In this document: in pieces, positions 1-6,854 of the stretch
How positions within the stretch are numbered: position 1 is the stretch's first letter
Layout: the number at the start of each line of letters is the position of its first letter
IMG/VR virus record: IMGVR_UViG_3300008516_000171
Location: 1-32,687 of that record
Strand: one strand, 5' to 3'
DNA: 32,687 nucleotides
DNA from: a virus
Notes under the pieces: model-generated
The model's input: the letters and a program-made list of their open reading frames with translations, nothing else
Database searches by the model: none
What the model was told of the DNA's origin: nothing
Position numbers and translations under genes: made by a program

Positions 1-3
1 AGC

Positions 4-50
4 TGTGGTTTCGCAATCAAAGTGGCGCACAGTTACAGTAGATGGCGCAC
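4..50 (+). other. Left terminus with transposase-binding repeats
   Basis: TGT at 4-6 is the inferred end. TGGCGCAC occurs twice, at 23-30 and 43-50, 20 nt apart (about two helical turns), with TTACAG at 33-38 between them. The same TGGC-TTACAG-ATGGCG order recurs inverted near the right end (32491-32519). In Mu-family elements the transposase binds several subterminal sites in this way. The site role is inferred from symmetry and position. Confidence 0.72.
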
Positions 51-98
51 GGGGTTTGGGTAAGATGGGTAAAATAGCCCTCAATAGACGGCAAAACG

Positions 99-147
99 AA
101 AAAAAACTTAAAAATTTTGCAAAAAAAACAAATCTTAAAAAATTTTT
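99..147. other. Phased A-tracts next to the left end
   Basis: Runs of A or A/T at 99-106, 110-118, 121-128 and 137-147 have centres spaced about 11, 10 and 18 nt, close to the helical repeat. Such phasing gives intrinsic curvature. Its position just inside the transposase sites suggests a role in bending the end DNA, but this is inference. No gene is seen here. Confidence 0.45.
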
Positions 148-189
148 ATCTTTCTCAAAATGGGGGCGGAAAAGCCCTTTTTGTAAGCC

Positions 190-220
190 GATTAAAGCCC
201 GTGTAATGTGGCTTTAAATC
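190..220 (-). terminator. Hairpin at the end of the leftward operon
   Basis: GATTAAAGCC (190-199) pairs with GGCTTTAAATC (210-220) with one bulged A and a 10-nt loop. It lies just after the last leftward coding stretch, overlapping its TAA at 214-216. There is no clean U-run directly after it on the minus strand, so intrinsic termination is uncertain. Confidence 0.35.
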
Positions 221-339
221 CACCTTTTCAGGGGGCAGGTTTCGGCGTTGATTCTGAACGACTCGGCCTTGGGGCGGGCCAAGGTTTTCCTGCTCTCTTC
301 GACATTCTCCCCGTTCAAAAATGCGTTGTGTAATTTCGA
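214..339 (-). other. Protein-like 41-codon stretch in frame after the 340 stop
   Basis: After the TAA at 342-340 the same frame stays open for 41 codons to a TAA at 216-214. The text has a natural protein look: it contains NVEESRKTLARPKAESF and ends CPLKRWI. There is no in-frame ATG; a TTG lies a few codons in. It could be a small gene with a non-ATG start, a readthrough tail of the preceding gene, or the remains of a longer C-terminus. No family is recognised. Confidence 0.3.
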
Positions 340-963
340 TTATGTTTCGTCTCCTTCTTCTACTTTTATCTTGAATCCGCCCCATCCATTCTGATGACCA
401 CAGAGGCAATGTTCAGGAACCCTTGTAACTTCATTGAGTCCTACACAATCATAATCTCTTGTAAAACTTTCAGTCCAAACTCCGCCAGAATCACAGCCTA
501 TTAACTTGATTTCGTGATAATTCCCATCATTCACTTCGAATGTAACGCTAAAAACGCCTTCAGCTCCTACCTGAACATTAAACCTTAAATTTGTCATCTC
601 ATATTCGATTGTAGGGTCGCCTGGGCAATGTATGCTTGACCATATCTGAAGTGTGCCAAAAGAACCTATATCAGCATAACCCCAAGCACATTCACCAAGA
701 TAATCTAATCCTTGTTCAAGGAGATATACACCTTCTAAATCAGGAAGATTTACTATTTTATGTGACCCTCCTCCGGCACTATAACAAATATCTGTGCACA
801 ATACAGCTTCCGAAAGGGTTACCGTAATCAATCTTGGAGTTTTTCCTACATCACAAGAGGCACAATCATCGCCATAAGGACTTGAACGCATAAGTTTGCC
901 GGTAACTGAATCTCGCATCAATTTCCCCGTGATGGGGTCTCTTTGTAATTTGTTTCGTAGCAT
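340..963 (-). CDS. Cys-rich hypothetical protein, last gene of the adsorption cluster
   Basis: About 207 aa from the ATG at 963, which lies 4 nt after the stop of the preceding gene; a GTG at 987 would add 8 residues. The N-terminus has a short internal repeat (DPITGKLMR then DSVTGKLMR), and many cysteines follow (CASC, CLCG). The rest is rich in beta-type sequence such as NLRFNVQVGAEGVFSVTFEV, suggesting an extracellular beta-sandwich. It is more AT-rich than the genes to its right. Position among probable tail-fibre genes suggests a virion tip or adsorption role, but no family is recognised and function is unknown. Confidence 0.7.
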   Translation of the reverse strand: MLRNKLQRDPITGKLMRDSVTGKLMRSSPYGDDCASCDVGKTPRLITVTLSEAVLCTDICYSAGGGSHKIVNLPDLEGVYLLEQGLDYLGECAWGYADIGSFGTLQIWSSIHCPGDPTIEYEMTNLRFNVQVGAEGVFSVTFEVNDGNYHEIKLIGCDSGGVWTESFTRDYDCVGLNEVTRVPEHCLCGHQNGWGGFKIKVEEGDET

Positions 964-967
964 TTTA

Positions 968-1636
968 TTAAGGTGGAGTGCAAACACAAATCATATCTAC
1001 ATCGAACGTCTGGATACATCGCCAATAGTCGTTCGTGCCATCGTTTATTTTCTGTACGTAAACAGGGTCGCCATCTTTTAGGCGTGGGGCGGCCTCGTTC
1101 AAATCGGTCCCCCCTTGAGCAATGGCAAAATGTACGGTTATCTCTGTCCCTGTGCTGTCTTTGTCGAGAAAGCAGACAAGAGTTTTCCCGCTACCAGCAT
1201 CGGTCTTACAATAAGCGATTCTTGTTCTGTCTGCATTTGCCTGCCTAAACGGGACACCTGCCCAACGCCATGTGCCTTCATTATCCTTTTTCTTGAAAGC
1301 TACTATCAAATCATACATAGCAAGATGTTCTACATACTCAGATTCGGGGTCGAATTCGGCGAGATTAAGAACTTCCGTGGCCACAGGGCTTGCAATATCA
1401 GCAACCTTTGGTTCACCTGTAGTGTCGTCCCAGTCCGTAGCGTCAAAGGTCTGCTCATAACAATTATAAACGCCGTCGCCGGTTGCTGCCGATTGAACTA
1501 TAAAAATCTTGAATTCAATTTTCGGATGGCGAACGGCTTTGGTTTTTTGGACTATTTCCGGCGATTGCAGCCGCTCACGCATGGCCGCGTTGTCAAAATA
1601 GCGGGCCTTGGCAGATATGTCCCTTATAGTCATCAC
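968..1636 (-). CDS. Hypothetical protein of the tail-fibre/adsorption cluster
   Basis: 222 aa, possibly starting at the second Met. It overlaps the upstream gene by 4 nt (ATGA), so the two are translationally coupled. The N-terminal 40 residues (RDISAKARYFDNAAMRERLQ) look helical; the remainder is acidic, Gly/Thr-rich and beta-like, as in phage fibre or baseplate accessory proteins. No catalytic motif or transmembrane segment is seen. The adsorption-structure assignment rests on context only. Confidence 0.75.
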   Translation of the reverse strand: MMTIRDISAKARYFDNAAMRERLQSPEIVQKTKAVRHPKIEFKIFIVQSAATGDGVYNCYEQTFDATDWDDTTGEPKVADIASPVATEVLNLAEFDPESEYVEHLAMYDLIVAFKKKDNEGTWRWAGVPFRQANADRTRIAYCKTDAGSGKTLVCFLDKDSTGTEITVHFAIAQGGTDLNEAAPRLKDGDPVYVQKINDGTNDYWRCIQTFDVDMICVCTPP

Positions 1637-2322
1637 ATCTCCTCCCAGCTTGCTCGCAGACCAGTAATCGCATCAGGGCCCTGGGCGTCAGCCACGGCGG
1701 CGACGTAATTGGTGTTATAGCTTTCCGCCTCATCTGTGTAGCTGCGCACTGCGAACTTATATAGCTGACCATCTACTAATGGTTCACTGGTCCAGTTGAA
1801 CTCTCCGGGGCCGCCAAGGCGGTTCTCCACGGTTGCAACGGGCGACTCAAAATCAAAGCCACTGCCCGAATCCATATATACCCGAAAGCCGGCTGGGGCG
1901 GTTTCTTCGCCGAGCCGGACATATCGCCATCGTAACTTAAATCGGGCGTTCGATAATCTCTCGATACTCAGGTCCAGCGGCGGATTCGGCGTCTTGCCGA
2001 GCATGTTACCGGCAGCATCTATCACCACGACACAGGCCGCCGAATCATCGCTCTCCAGACCGCAGCCGCTGACCTGGCGGCGGATATAATGCCACCTCGT
2101 CTCTGCCGGCAGGTTCTGATTTGCAACTGAGACCTGGCTATCGCCGAGCTCCATTACCGCCTGGATGTAGTCGTAATCGAAATTACCATCCTGACCACGA
2201 TAGACTGTATGGCAGCCAGCAGGCCGCATCCAGAACCAGCCCAGGCTCAGCACTGTGCCGAGTTTGAAGGAATTGGCGGTCATACCGCCAAACAGGGCGT
2301 CTTTTAGAAATTTACCCTCCAT
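1633..2322 (-). CDS. Fibronectin type III-like tail protein
   Basis: 229 aa. The C-terminal half has an Fn3-like pattern: a strand with FKLRWRYVRLGEE, then GFRVYMDSGSGF, then a YKFAVRSYTDEAESYNTN strand near the end. The N-terminal half (GGMTANSFKLGTVLSLGWFWMRPAGCHTVYRG) may be a virion-attachment domain. Fn3 domains are common in exposed phage tail proteins and may bind surface glycans. It abuts both neighbours (stop/start overlap at 2322 and ATGA at 1633-1636), so it is part of the leftward operon. Exact function is unknown. Confidence 0.72.
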   Translation of the reverse strand: MEGKFLKDALFGGMTANSFKLGTVLSLGWFWMRPAGCHTVYRGQDGNFDYDYIQAVMELGDSQVSVANQNLPAETRWHYIRRQVSGCGLESDDSAACVVVIDAAGNMLGKTPNPPLDLSIERLSNARFKLRWRYVRLGEETAPAGFRVYMDSGSGFDFESPVATVENRLGGPGEFNWTSEPLVDGQLYKFAVRSYTDEAESYNTNYVAAVADAQGPDAITGLRASWEEM

Positions 2323-2792
2323 TAGCTTGGCGTCCTTGTGATAGTTGATTCACCATCGGTCGGAGTATGAGTCAATATGGGTGTCTCTCCATCATCATCG
2401 TAAAAAGTGACTACCCCCGTACTCTTGTTCTGAACGGCTTTGTTGGCGAGAACCTTGTCGGCCGTCAACTCACCTGTGCCGGTCCACACGATTTCATTCT
2501 CCCCCAATTCTATATCACCATCTTCGGGGACCGAAGATATACGCAAAAGAGCAACAACTATATAACGTCCGGCACTGATATTGCCGGCTGCATCAAAGCT
2601 GCCCACATAATGCCCGCTACCCGTACCTATCTCGGTAAGGGCAACATCGTAATCGTCCGCATCGTGACCGTTCGCACCCCAATTCTCGAAAGATGAGCCG
2701 TCAGACAAAGCTACCTGACCGGAAAAATTAAAACGAACAAAATAATACCTCGTCTCACCGGGTCGCTCCTGGATATGTACTTCGTTAGACAT
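2322..2792 (-). CDS. Probable tail-fibre/baseplate accessory protein
   Basis: 156 aa, acidic and beta-rich. The first 30 residues (EVHIQERPGETRYYFVRF) and the central GSFDAAGNISAGRYIVV segment resemble N-terminal domains of baseplate upper or fibre proteins, in which a small beta-sandwich attaches to the tail. The C-terminus (GVVTFYDDDGETPILTHT) is also typical of phage fibre-associated proteins. It overlaps the preceding 65-aa gene by 8 nt. The role is inferred from composition and neighbours. Confidence 0.72.
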   Translation of the reverse strand: MSNEVHIQERPGETRYYFVRFNFSGQVALSDGSSFENWGANGHDADDYDVALTEIGTGSGHYVGSFDAAGNISAGRYIVVALLRISSVPEDGDIELGENEIVWTGTGELTADKVLANKAVQNKSTGVVTFYDDDGETPILTHTPTDGESTITRTPS

Positions 2793-2982
2793 TTTTCTTG
2801 CTGCCTCTCAATAATTCTATTTGATGATTTACACGTTCAACCTCTTCGCTGACCTCGTCACGCTCACGCTCGGTTTTTTTAAGCAATTCACATAAGGCCG
2901 CTTCATCGTATTCAGAGACGACACCCGTAGGATGTGTTATCATCAATTTCCCGGCTGTAAATTGTTCAGTCATTTCCGGCAT
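2785..2982 (-). CDS. Small coiled-coil protein
   Basis: 65 aa. Residues 26-60 form a clear amphipathic coiled coil (heptads around LCELLKKTERERDEVSEEVE). The first 25 residues contain an AGKLMITHPTGVVSEYDE strand-like piece. It overlaps the DUF1566 gene upstream by one base and the next gene by 8 nt. It may be a short trimerisation or chaperone-like partner for the fibre proteins; no family is recognised. Confidence 0.65.
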   Translation of the reverse strand: MPEMTEQFTAGKLMITHPTGVVSEYDEAALCELLKKTERERDEVSEEVERVNHQIELLRGSKKNV

Positions 2983-3515
2983 TACAAACCCCCTCTAACG
3001 GCACGCAAATAATACTTCGTGGTTTTTTCCCTACTATAATATGAACCTTCACTATAAGATATAGTCCTTGCATAAGTTGTCGAGAATGGACGGGTTGTAC
3101 TTGACCAATACTCACTATCATATTTAGTATTAGTAAAGCTATCCCATATTGCAGGATTGTAAATTTCGTGATTTACTATACTGCATAACTCCAAAATATT
3201 AGGTAAACGCCAATCTGTAAAATTAGCAAAATCCAGTATATTACAACATCCTAAAGCAGTACCCCAAGCAACTTTGTTTCCATTATTACAACCGGCAGCG
3301 TCTCCGTCCCTTGCCCACATCAAACCTGTTGCTAAATCTATTACTACATCATCGCCGTCAAGGGTTTTTACTACAAAGCGGGTGCGATTATTGGCGTTAA
3401 GTAAACCAAACCACCAACCGGCTTCGTGTTGACCATCATCAGTAGCGTAATATGACGTTTCTTGTCCGGTTTTAGGCAAACCACGGGACAGAATTTTTGT
3501 CGGTAATATAAGCAT
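2982..3515 (-). CDS. DUF1566 (Lcl C-terminal domain) protein
   Basis: 177 aa from the ATG at 3515, which has an AAGGTGA ribosome site 6 nt upstream (a TTG at 3518 is one codon earlier). The DUF1566 signature is plain: DLATGLMWARDGD near residue 63, TDWRLPNILELCSIV near residue 100, SEYWSSTT near residue 134 and YYLRAVRGG at the end. This domain has a C-type-lectin-like fold and is found on surface and virion proteins that bind ligands. The gene is clearly more AT-rich than its neighbours (many ATA, TTA, AAT codons), a sign of separate transfer. It probably acts in receptor binding. Confidence 0.85.
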   Translation of the reverse strand: MLILPTKILSRGLPKTGQETSYYATDDGQHEAGWWFGLLNANNRTRFVVKTLDGDDVVIDLATGLMWARDGDAAGCNNGNKVAWGTALGCCNILDFANFTDWRLPNILELCSIVNHEIYNPAIWDSFTNTKYDSEYWSSTTRPFSTTYARTISYSEGSYYSREKTTKYYLRAVRGGL

Positions 3516-3518
3516 CAA

Positions 3519-3603
3519 AAATCACCTTACGCATCAAACAGATAACCGAATACCTCGACCGCGTCTTCCGCATCCGCAGTCGCATCTCAATCTCACTTTT
3601 AAA
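3519..3603 (-). pseudogene. Non-coding gap with a possible C-terminal gene remnant
   Basis: On the minus strand, 3586-3527 is open for 19 codons between a TGA and a TAA and reads DATADAEDAVEVFGYLFDA, which looks like a natural C-terminus but has no start. It may be the tail of a lost or frameshifted gene. The ribosome site AAGGTGA of the next gene follows. Nothing else is seen. Confidence 0.22.
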
Positions 3604-3990
3604 TTACGCATTAGATAGCTTGCCGAGCAAATCAAAGGTGGCTGTGCAGGCGCTGCCGGCTGCGGTGGTCACATCAACGACAAATTCTGTACCTGCGGAA
3701 TATTCCACAATCGCCGGCGGTGTTGCATTCGGGACCGGCTGTATTTTGCAGCTCTTGCCGGCGGCGCTCAAGTTCGAGAGCGTCTGGCTGCCGACAAAGT
3801 CCGTCTTGGCCGAGCTCTGGCCCGCCGTAAGGACCGTATTGCCGGCATCGGCGGAGAGCTCTCTGGGCTTGAGGTGATCGACCACCATCTTCGTGCCCGC
3901 AGGCACAGTATAGATTGTCGTAGCGGCAACAGCATTAAGATCGACGCTCTTACTGCCCAACAGGGAAATACCTTCTTTGTTCATGTCCAT
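3604..3990 (-). CDS. Small phage structural-type protein
   Basis: 128 aa, almost free of charged clusters and rich in Ala, Thr, Val and Ser. It follows the common small phage beta-sandwich layout: LNAVAATTIYTVPAGTKMVV near residue 19, then TVLTAGQSSAKTDFVGSQTL, and C-terminal TEFVVDVTTAAGSACTATFD. Similar proteins lie in tail-fibre or head-decoration regions of many tailed phages. No enzymatic motif is visible. It belongs to the leftward fibre cluster; function is inferred only from composition and position. Confidence 0.72.
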   Translation of the reverse strand: MDMNKEGISLLGSKSVDLNAVAATTIYTVPAGTKMVVDHLKPRELSADAGNTVLTAGQSSAKTDFVGSQTLSNLSAAGKSCKIQPVPNATPPAIVEYSAGTEFVVDVTTAAGSACTATFDLLGKLSNA

Positions 3991-4006
3991 GAATAGACTC
4001 CTTTTT

Positions 4007-4528
4007 TTAAGTTTTTGTCACTACCTCATTATCCTTACAAACCACCTCGTTGTTTTTGCAAATCACGTTTTCGGCGGTCAGATTCTCACGCAAGTACTGC
4101 AGGAAGGTCTGGCCCCGCAAGTCGCGGATGGCGGTAATCTTGCCGTCACCATCAACATCAATTTCGGCCAGTTTGATATGCTCGGTATCCGGCCAGCCGT
4201 CGCCATCAATGCCTGAACCGATGGAGTTATCAGGCAAAAGCCAGATATAGGTTGTATCGTTATCGGTCGGGTCCACAGCTGAGCCCGACGAATAAGTTTT
4301 GACCTCGCCGGCGAACAGATACTTGCCGGACCGAACGTTAAAGGTGGTCGGCGAAGGGCAATAAACGCCGAGGGCCCCCGCCCAATCAAGGGCGTTCAAC
4401 AGGCCGAAAAAAAACTGTTTGAACTCCTGTATGAAGTTCGGGTTGTTCTCAGTAACCAGCTCCAAACCACGTTCGCTGAGGTAACTATCGATATCGGCCT
4501 CAGCCGGGTAACCGCCGCTCATAGTCAT
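4007..4528 (-). CDS. Probable tail-fibre N-terminal/baseplate-attachment protein
   Basis: 173 aa; GGAG lies 7 nt before the ATG at 4528. The middle (FNVRSGKYLFAGEVKTYSSG, then DTTYIWLLPDNS) and the C-terminal DVDGDGKITAIRDLRGQTFL resemble phage fibre proteins that describe a surface patch followed by IRDLRG. The DVDGDGKI segment also looks like a calcium-binding loop. The very C-terminus has a short repeat (CKNNEVVCKDNEVV). It lies directly downstream of a 91-aa gene (4-nt gap) and starts the cluster of exposed virion proteins. Host-recognition role is inferred. Confidence 0.75.
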   Translation of the reverse strand: MTMSGGYPAEADIDSYLSERGLELVTENNPNFIQEFKQFFFGLLNALDWAGALGVYCPSPTTFNVRSGKYLFAGEVKTYSSGSAVDPTDNDTTYIWLLPDNSIGSGIDGDGWPDTEHIKLAEIDVDGDGKITAIRDLRGQTFLQYLRENLTAENVICKNNEVVCKDNEVVTKT

Positions 4529-4532
4529 TTTT

Positions 4533-4808
4533 TTACTCCTTGTCGTTTTCTTTTAATGGTATCAAATTCAGATTATCGATTATGATTCGCATCTTCAGCT
4601 TCCATGCTAAAACGGTCAGTTGAGATATAGTCAGCTGCGAATTCATATCCGCCGGCCAGCTGGCCGGCAAGTCGAAACCAAGGCCAAGCTTGTCGAATCG
4701 AAAGCGGCCGAATCCAAGCTGCTCCATTCTATCCGCTATCTGTGCGTCGAGTCGGAGCCGGTCTCCCGCCGCCATTTCGATTATAACTGTCTCGCCTTTA
4801 TCGCTCAT
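4533..4808 (-). CDS. Hypothetical 91-aa protein
   Basis: The protein has an N-terminal strand-helix (GETVIIEMAAGDRLRLDAQIADRMEQLGF) and a C-terminal helix-strand (LTISQLTVLAWKLKMRIIIDNL). It has no Cys, no signal and no catalytic motif. It sits between the HNH region and the fibre genes and could be a tail-assembly or chaperone-like protein. No family is recognised. Confidence 0.65.
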   Translation of the reverse strand: MSDKGETVIIEMAAGDRLRLDAQIADRMEQLGFGRFRFDKLGLGFDLPASWPADMNSQLTISQLTVLAWKLKMRIIIDNLNLIPLKENDKE

Positions 4809-4810
4809 CT

Positions 4811-4921
4811 CTACCTACCCAATCCCTTCTCTTGCCGCACCGCAGGCACCATTTGCACCCGTAAAAAACAAGTCTCGGATACCTGACCCAGGGACTCCAA
4901 TCGTGCCAGCCAAACCGGCAT
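4811..4921 (-). CDS. Possible 36-aa small protein
   Basis: An ORF from the ATG at 4921 (MPVWLARLESLGQVSETC...) with AGGA 4 nt upstream fills the 150-nt gap between the HNH gene and the next gene, whose start is 2 nt after its stop. The frame extends upstream inside the HNH gene, but that part looks like a shadow. No family is recognised; translation is uncertain. Confidence 0.35.
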   Translation of the reverse strand: MPVWLARLESLGQVSETCFLRVQMVPAVRQEKGLGR

Positions 4922-4955
4922 AATATCCTGGTTAATTTCCTCATGCTGTTTTTCT

Positions 4956-5813
4956 CTACTCAATAAGTGAAAACCGAAAGCCGTTACATTTAGGGCATAT
5001 ATGTGGCGGTTCCCCTTCGAAATCGCAACCGCAGCCGATACATTCCCACCAGGCCTTGACAGGTGCTCTAAGCTCCTTAAGCTCTCGTTCGATGCGTTCA
5101 CGCATCCTGGCCTCGGCTTCGGATTTCCGCTGCAATTTGAGCTCGTAGTCTTTTTGCTTCAATGCTTCCTTAAAGGATTTTGCTCTCCTTGCCCTTCTAA
5201 CTCGAACGGTCTTTTTGTACGACCGAATTGCCTTTTTCTTCCAGTTGGAATTGTTTACCTTCATCAAGGCCAAGTTCCCTCTGCGGTCCACAATTTTTAG
5301 ATTACTCAAATCATCATTAAGCCTGTCGCCGTCTATATGCCGGACAAGGAAGCCGACCGGTACCGGGCCATTCGCTTTTTCCCAAAGATACTGTGCATAC
5401 GGAATCCACTTGTGCCGCGTCTGCGTTGGTCCGGCAATTGCGATGAACCGTATCGGACCCGACCTGTCTTTTCGAATCGTTATGGTCCCGAGCTCTTTAC
5501 TATTGGCGGGAAGATAACCTTTTTTGAACTCCGTAGCCGGTGACAAATGCAGTCCTTTCCGGCCTTTGCACCAGGGTATACATCCTTTCTTAAAGCGGCC
5601 AATAACTCCCCTCTTTGCAATTATCTCGTGACGAATCTTTCCCCATTCCTCTTTTGATATATTTGAAAGAATGATCCGCATCATTGTCGAATAGCGGCAG
5701 TGATACTCCTCTATTAGATGCTTAATACAGGTATCGCCCTCTCGAAGTCTGCGTATAATCTTGGCCGCATCAGCCATTACTTTATCGACATGTCCCCTGC
5801 AATTTCCCATCAT
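4956..5813 (-). CDS. HNH endonuclease with C-terminal zinc ribbon
   Basis: 285 aa from the ATG pair at 5813/5810, 4 nt after the preceding stop; the frame is open further upstream but would run into that gene. Residues 72-104 (GRFKKGCIPWCKGRKGLHLS) match the FKKG/PWNKG type of linker seen in phage HNH homing-type nucleases. The HNH core is at 135-175: WIPYAQYLWEKANGPVP, then VRHIDGDRLNDDLSNLKI with His159, Asp161 and Asn171. A basic helix (190-250) leads to a zinc ribbon with CIGC (258-261) and CPKC (273-276). It could be a free-standing homing nuclease or could act in DNA processing; it is in the early operon, not beside the terminase. Confidence 0.85.
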   Translation of the reverse strand: MMGNCRGHVDKVMADAAKIIRRLREGDTCIKHLIEEYHCRYSTMMRIILSNISKEEWGKIRHEIIAKRGVIGRFKKGCIPWCKGRKGLHLSPATEFKKGYLPANSKELGTITIRKDRSGPIRFIAIAGPTQTRHKWIPYAQYLWEKANGPVPVGFLVRHIDGDRLNDDLSNLKIVDRRGNLALMKVNNSNWKKKAIRSYKKTVRVRRARRAKSFKEALKQKDYELKLQRKSEAEARMRERIERELKELRAPVKAWWECIGCGCDFEGEPPHICPKCNGFRFSLIE

Positions 5814-5817
5814 ATAC

Positions 5818-6201
5818 CTAACCAATTCCACGCGTCGCCACTCCACAGCAAACTTTCTGCCCAAACAACAACCCCTGTCCCTTCGCATCGGCCAGCATCC
5901 TTTTACGTTTATGCGTCTCGCCAAGGACCCGCTTGGCGTCAATCTGCCTGCCCTCTAAATAATCCTTCCAAAGCTGCGAATCTTCGGTAAGCCAGTAGCC
6001 CTGTTGCAGCGTTGCCACTATCATCGAGCCGTTATCTCGCAGGTGCTCTACTATCGCCCGCACGTGCCGCCGCTGGCTCTCTCTGTTGCCGCTCAGCCAA
6101 AGTGCAGCTGCGAGCGCGGCTGCAACCATCGGCCTTTGTGCCTGCTCGAGTACTCGCAGGCACCTCGCCGCTTCTTCAGCCGTTACGTTCGGTCCAGGCA
6201 T
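5818..6201 (-). CDS. Winged-helix-like early protein
   Basis: 127 aa. Residues 8-72 look like a winged helix: two helices (AARCLRVLEQAQRPMVAAAL and a recognition-type RRHVRAIVEHLRDNG), followed by a wing MIVATLQQGYWLTED. The C-terminal part (YLEGRQIDAKRVLGETHKRKRMLADAKGQG) is basic and helical, as in DNA-binding early phage proteins. It follows the 56-aa gene with overlap and precedes the HNH gene by 4 nt. It is likely a DNA-binding regulator or replication accessory of the early operon; the specific role is unknown. Confidence 0.75.
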   Translation of the reverse strand: MPGPNVTAEEAARCLRVLEQAQRPMVAAALAAALWLSGNRESQRRHVRAIVEHLRDNGSMIVATLQQGYWLTEDSQLWKDYLEGRQIDAKRVLGETHKRKRMLADAKGQGLLFGQKVCCGVATRGIG

Positions 6202-6346
6202 TTTTAAGCTTTTGTCCTATCCAACAGAAAAAATCACACACCGCCGCAATCAGGGCATAGCAGCCATCATCGTAGCACGGATAATACCGGCCTTGCTCTA
6301 TACCCTTCTGCCAGTTCTCTCTACTAAACGGCAATAAATTATTCAT
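6176..6346 (-). CDS. 56-aa Cys/aromatic early protein
   Basis: An ATG at 6346 overlaps the end of the Gam gene, and the stop TGA (6178-6176) lies inside the start of the next gene, so this short frame fills an otherwise empty 137-nt gap with coupled overlaps on both sides. It reads MNNLLPFSRENWQKGIEQGR then YYPCYDDGCYALIAAVC and a hydrophobic CDFFCWIG segment. Four cysteines and the hydrophobic patch suggest a small metal-binding or membrane-associated protein. No family is recognised. Confidence 0.55.
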   Translation of the reverse strand: MNNLLPFSRENWQKGIEQGRYYPCYDDGCYALIAAVCDFFCWIGQKLKNAWTERNG

Positions 6347-6854
6347 ACTCTGCCGCCTGGGTTAAATCCGGCTCGACGAAAAAGACGTCCTTGCTTTCGC
6401 GCCGAGCCCCAACGCTGGTTAATTGCTCATCCGTGAGTTTGGCCAGGGCCTCTTTATCAATAGATTCTTTTGTGCGAATAAATGTGGCCGCCTTCACCCT
6501 GGAGAAGACCTGCCTTATCTTTTCGAGTGTGACTTTCTTGATTCTTATGGCCGTGCTTTTTCGCCAGCCGAGCAAACCGAAGTTGAGTTGTTTGCTCTTT
6601 TGTTTTTCGAAGTCATTCTTGTGGGTTATCGCAAAGGCCTCGAGGCTGCGAATTCGCCGTGTCATCATATCTTGTACGGGCCTTGCTTTTACTGCCAGCT
6701 CGGCCTTGATGCTCTCTATCTTTTTTCTGGCATCCTCTTCGGCCTTTTGGATTGCCCCCTGGCAGTCACCAATTTCGCGGACCAGTTTGTCCGCATGCCC
6801 CCAGTCTCTGATTTGTACCAAAGACTGCTTATCCGACTTGACTCTCTTTGCCAT
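6339..6854 (-). CDS. gam: Mu Gam-like host-nuclease inhibitor
   Basis: 171 aa, the usual length of Mu Gam. The N-terminal helix (residues 20-70: VREIGDCQGAIQKAEEDARK, EAFAITHKNDFEKQK) and the following motif KQLNFGLLGWRKSTAIRI match the Gam family, which binds linear double-stranded DNA ends, is related to bacterial Ku, and protects phage ends from RecBCD-type nucleases. GGAGG lies 8 nt before the ATG, and the gene overlaps gemA by 26 nt. It acts in the cytoplasm early after infection or induction and fits the transposition module. Confidence 0.92.
   Translation of the reverse strand: MAKRVKSDKQSLVQIRDWGHADKLVREIGDCQGAIQKAEEDARKKIESIKAELAVKARPVQDMMTRRIRSLEAFAITHKNDFEKQKSKQLNFGLLGWRKSTAIRIKKVTLEKIRQVFSRVKAATFIRTKESIDKEALAKLTDEQLTSVGARRESKDVFFVEPDLTQAAEYE

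Noticed and set aside
155-409. 84-aa minus-strand ORF at the left end
   Set aside because: Very Arg-rich text overlapping the end of a better gene; it looks like a shadow of the 214-339 stretch in another frame.
1115-1708. 197-aa plus-strand ORF opposite the fibre genes
   Set aside because: Shadow of overlapping minus-strand genes that have proper start overlaps and natural composition.
2982-3515. Target gene of a diversity-generating retroelement
   Set aside because: The fold would fit, but there is no reverse transcriptase, no template repeat copy and no accessory gene in the window.
4956-5813. HNH gene as a partner of the terminase (as in HK97-type packaging)
   Set aside because: It is in the opposite arm, about 10 kb from the terminase, and carries linker features of free-standing phage nucleases.
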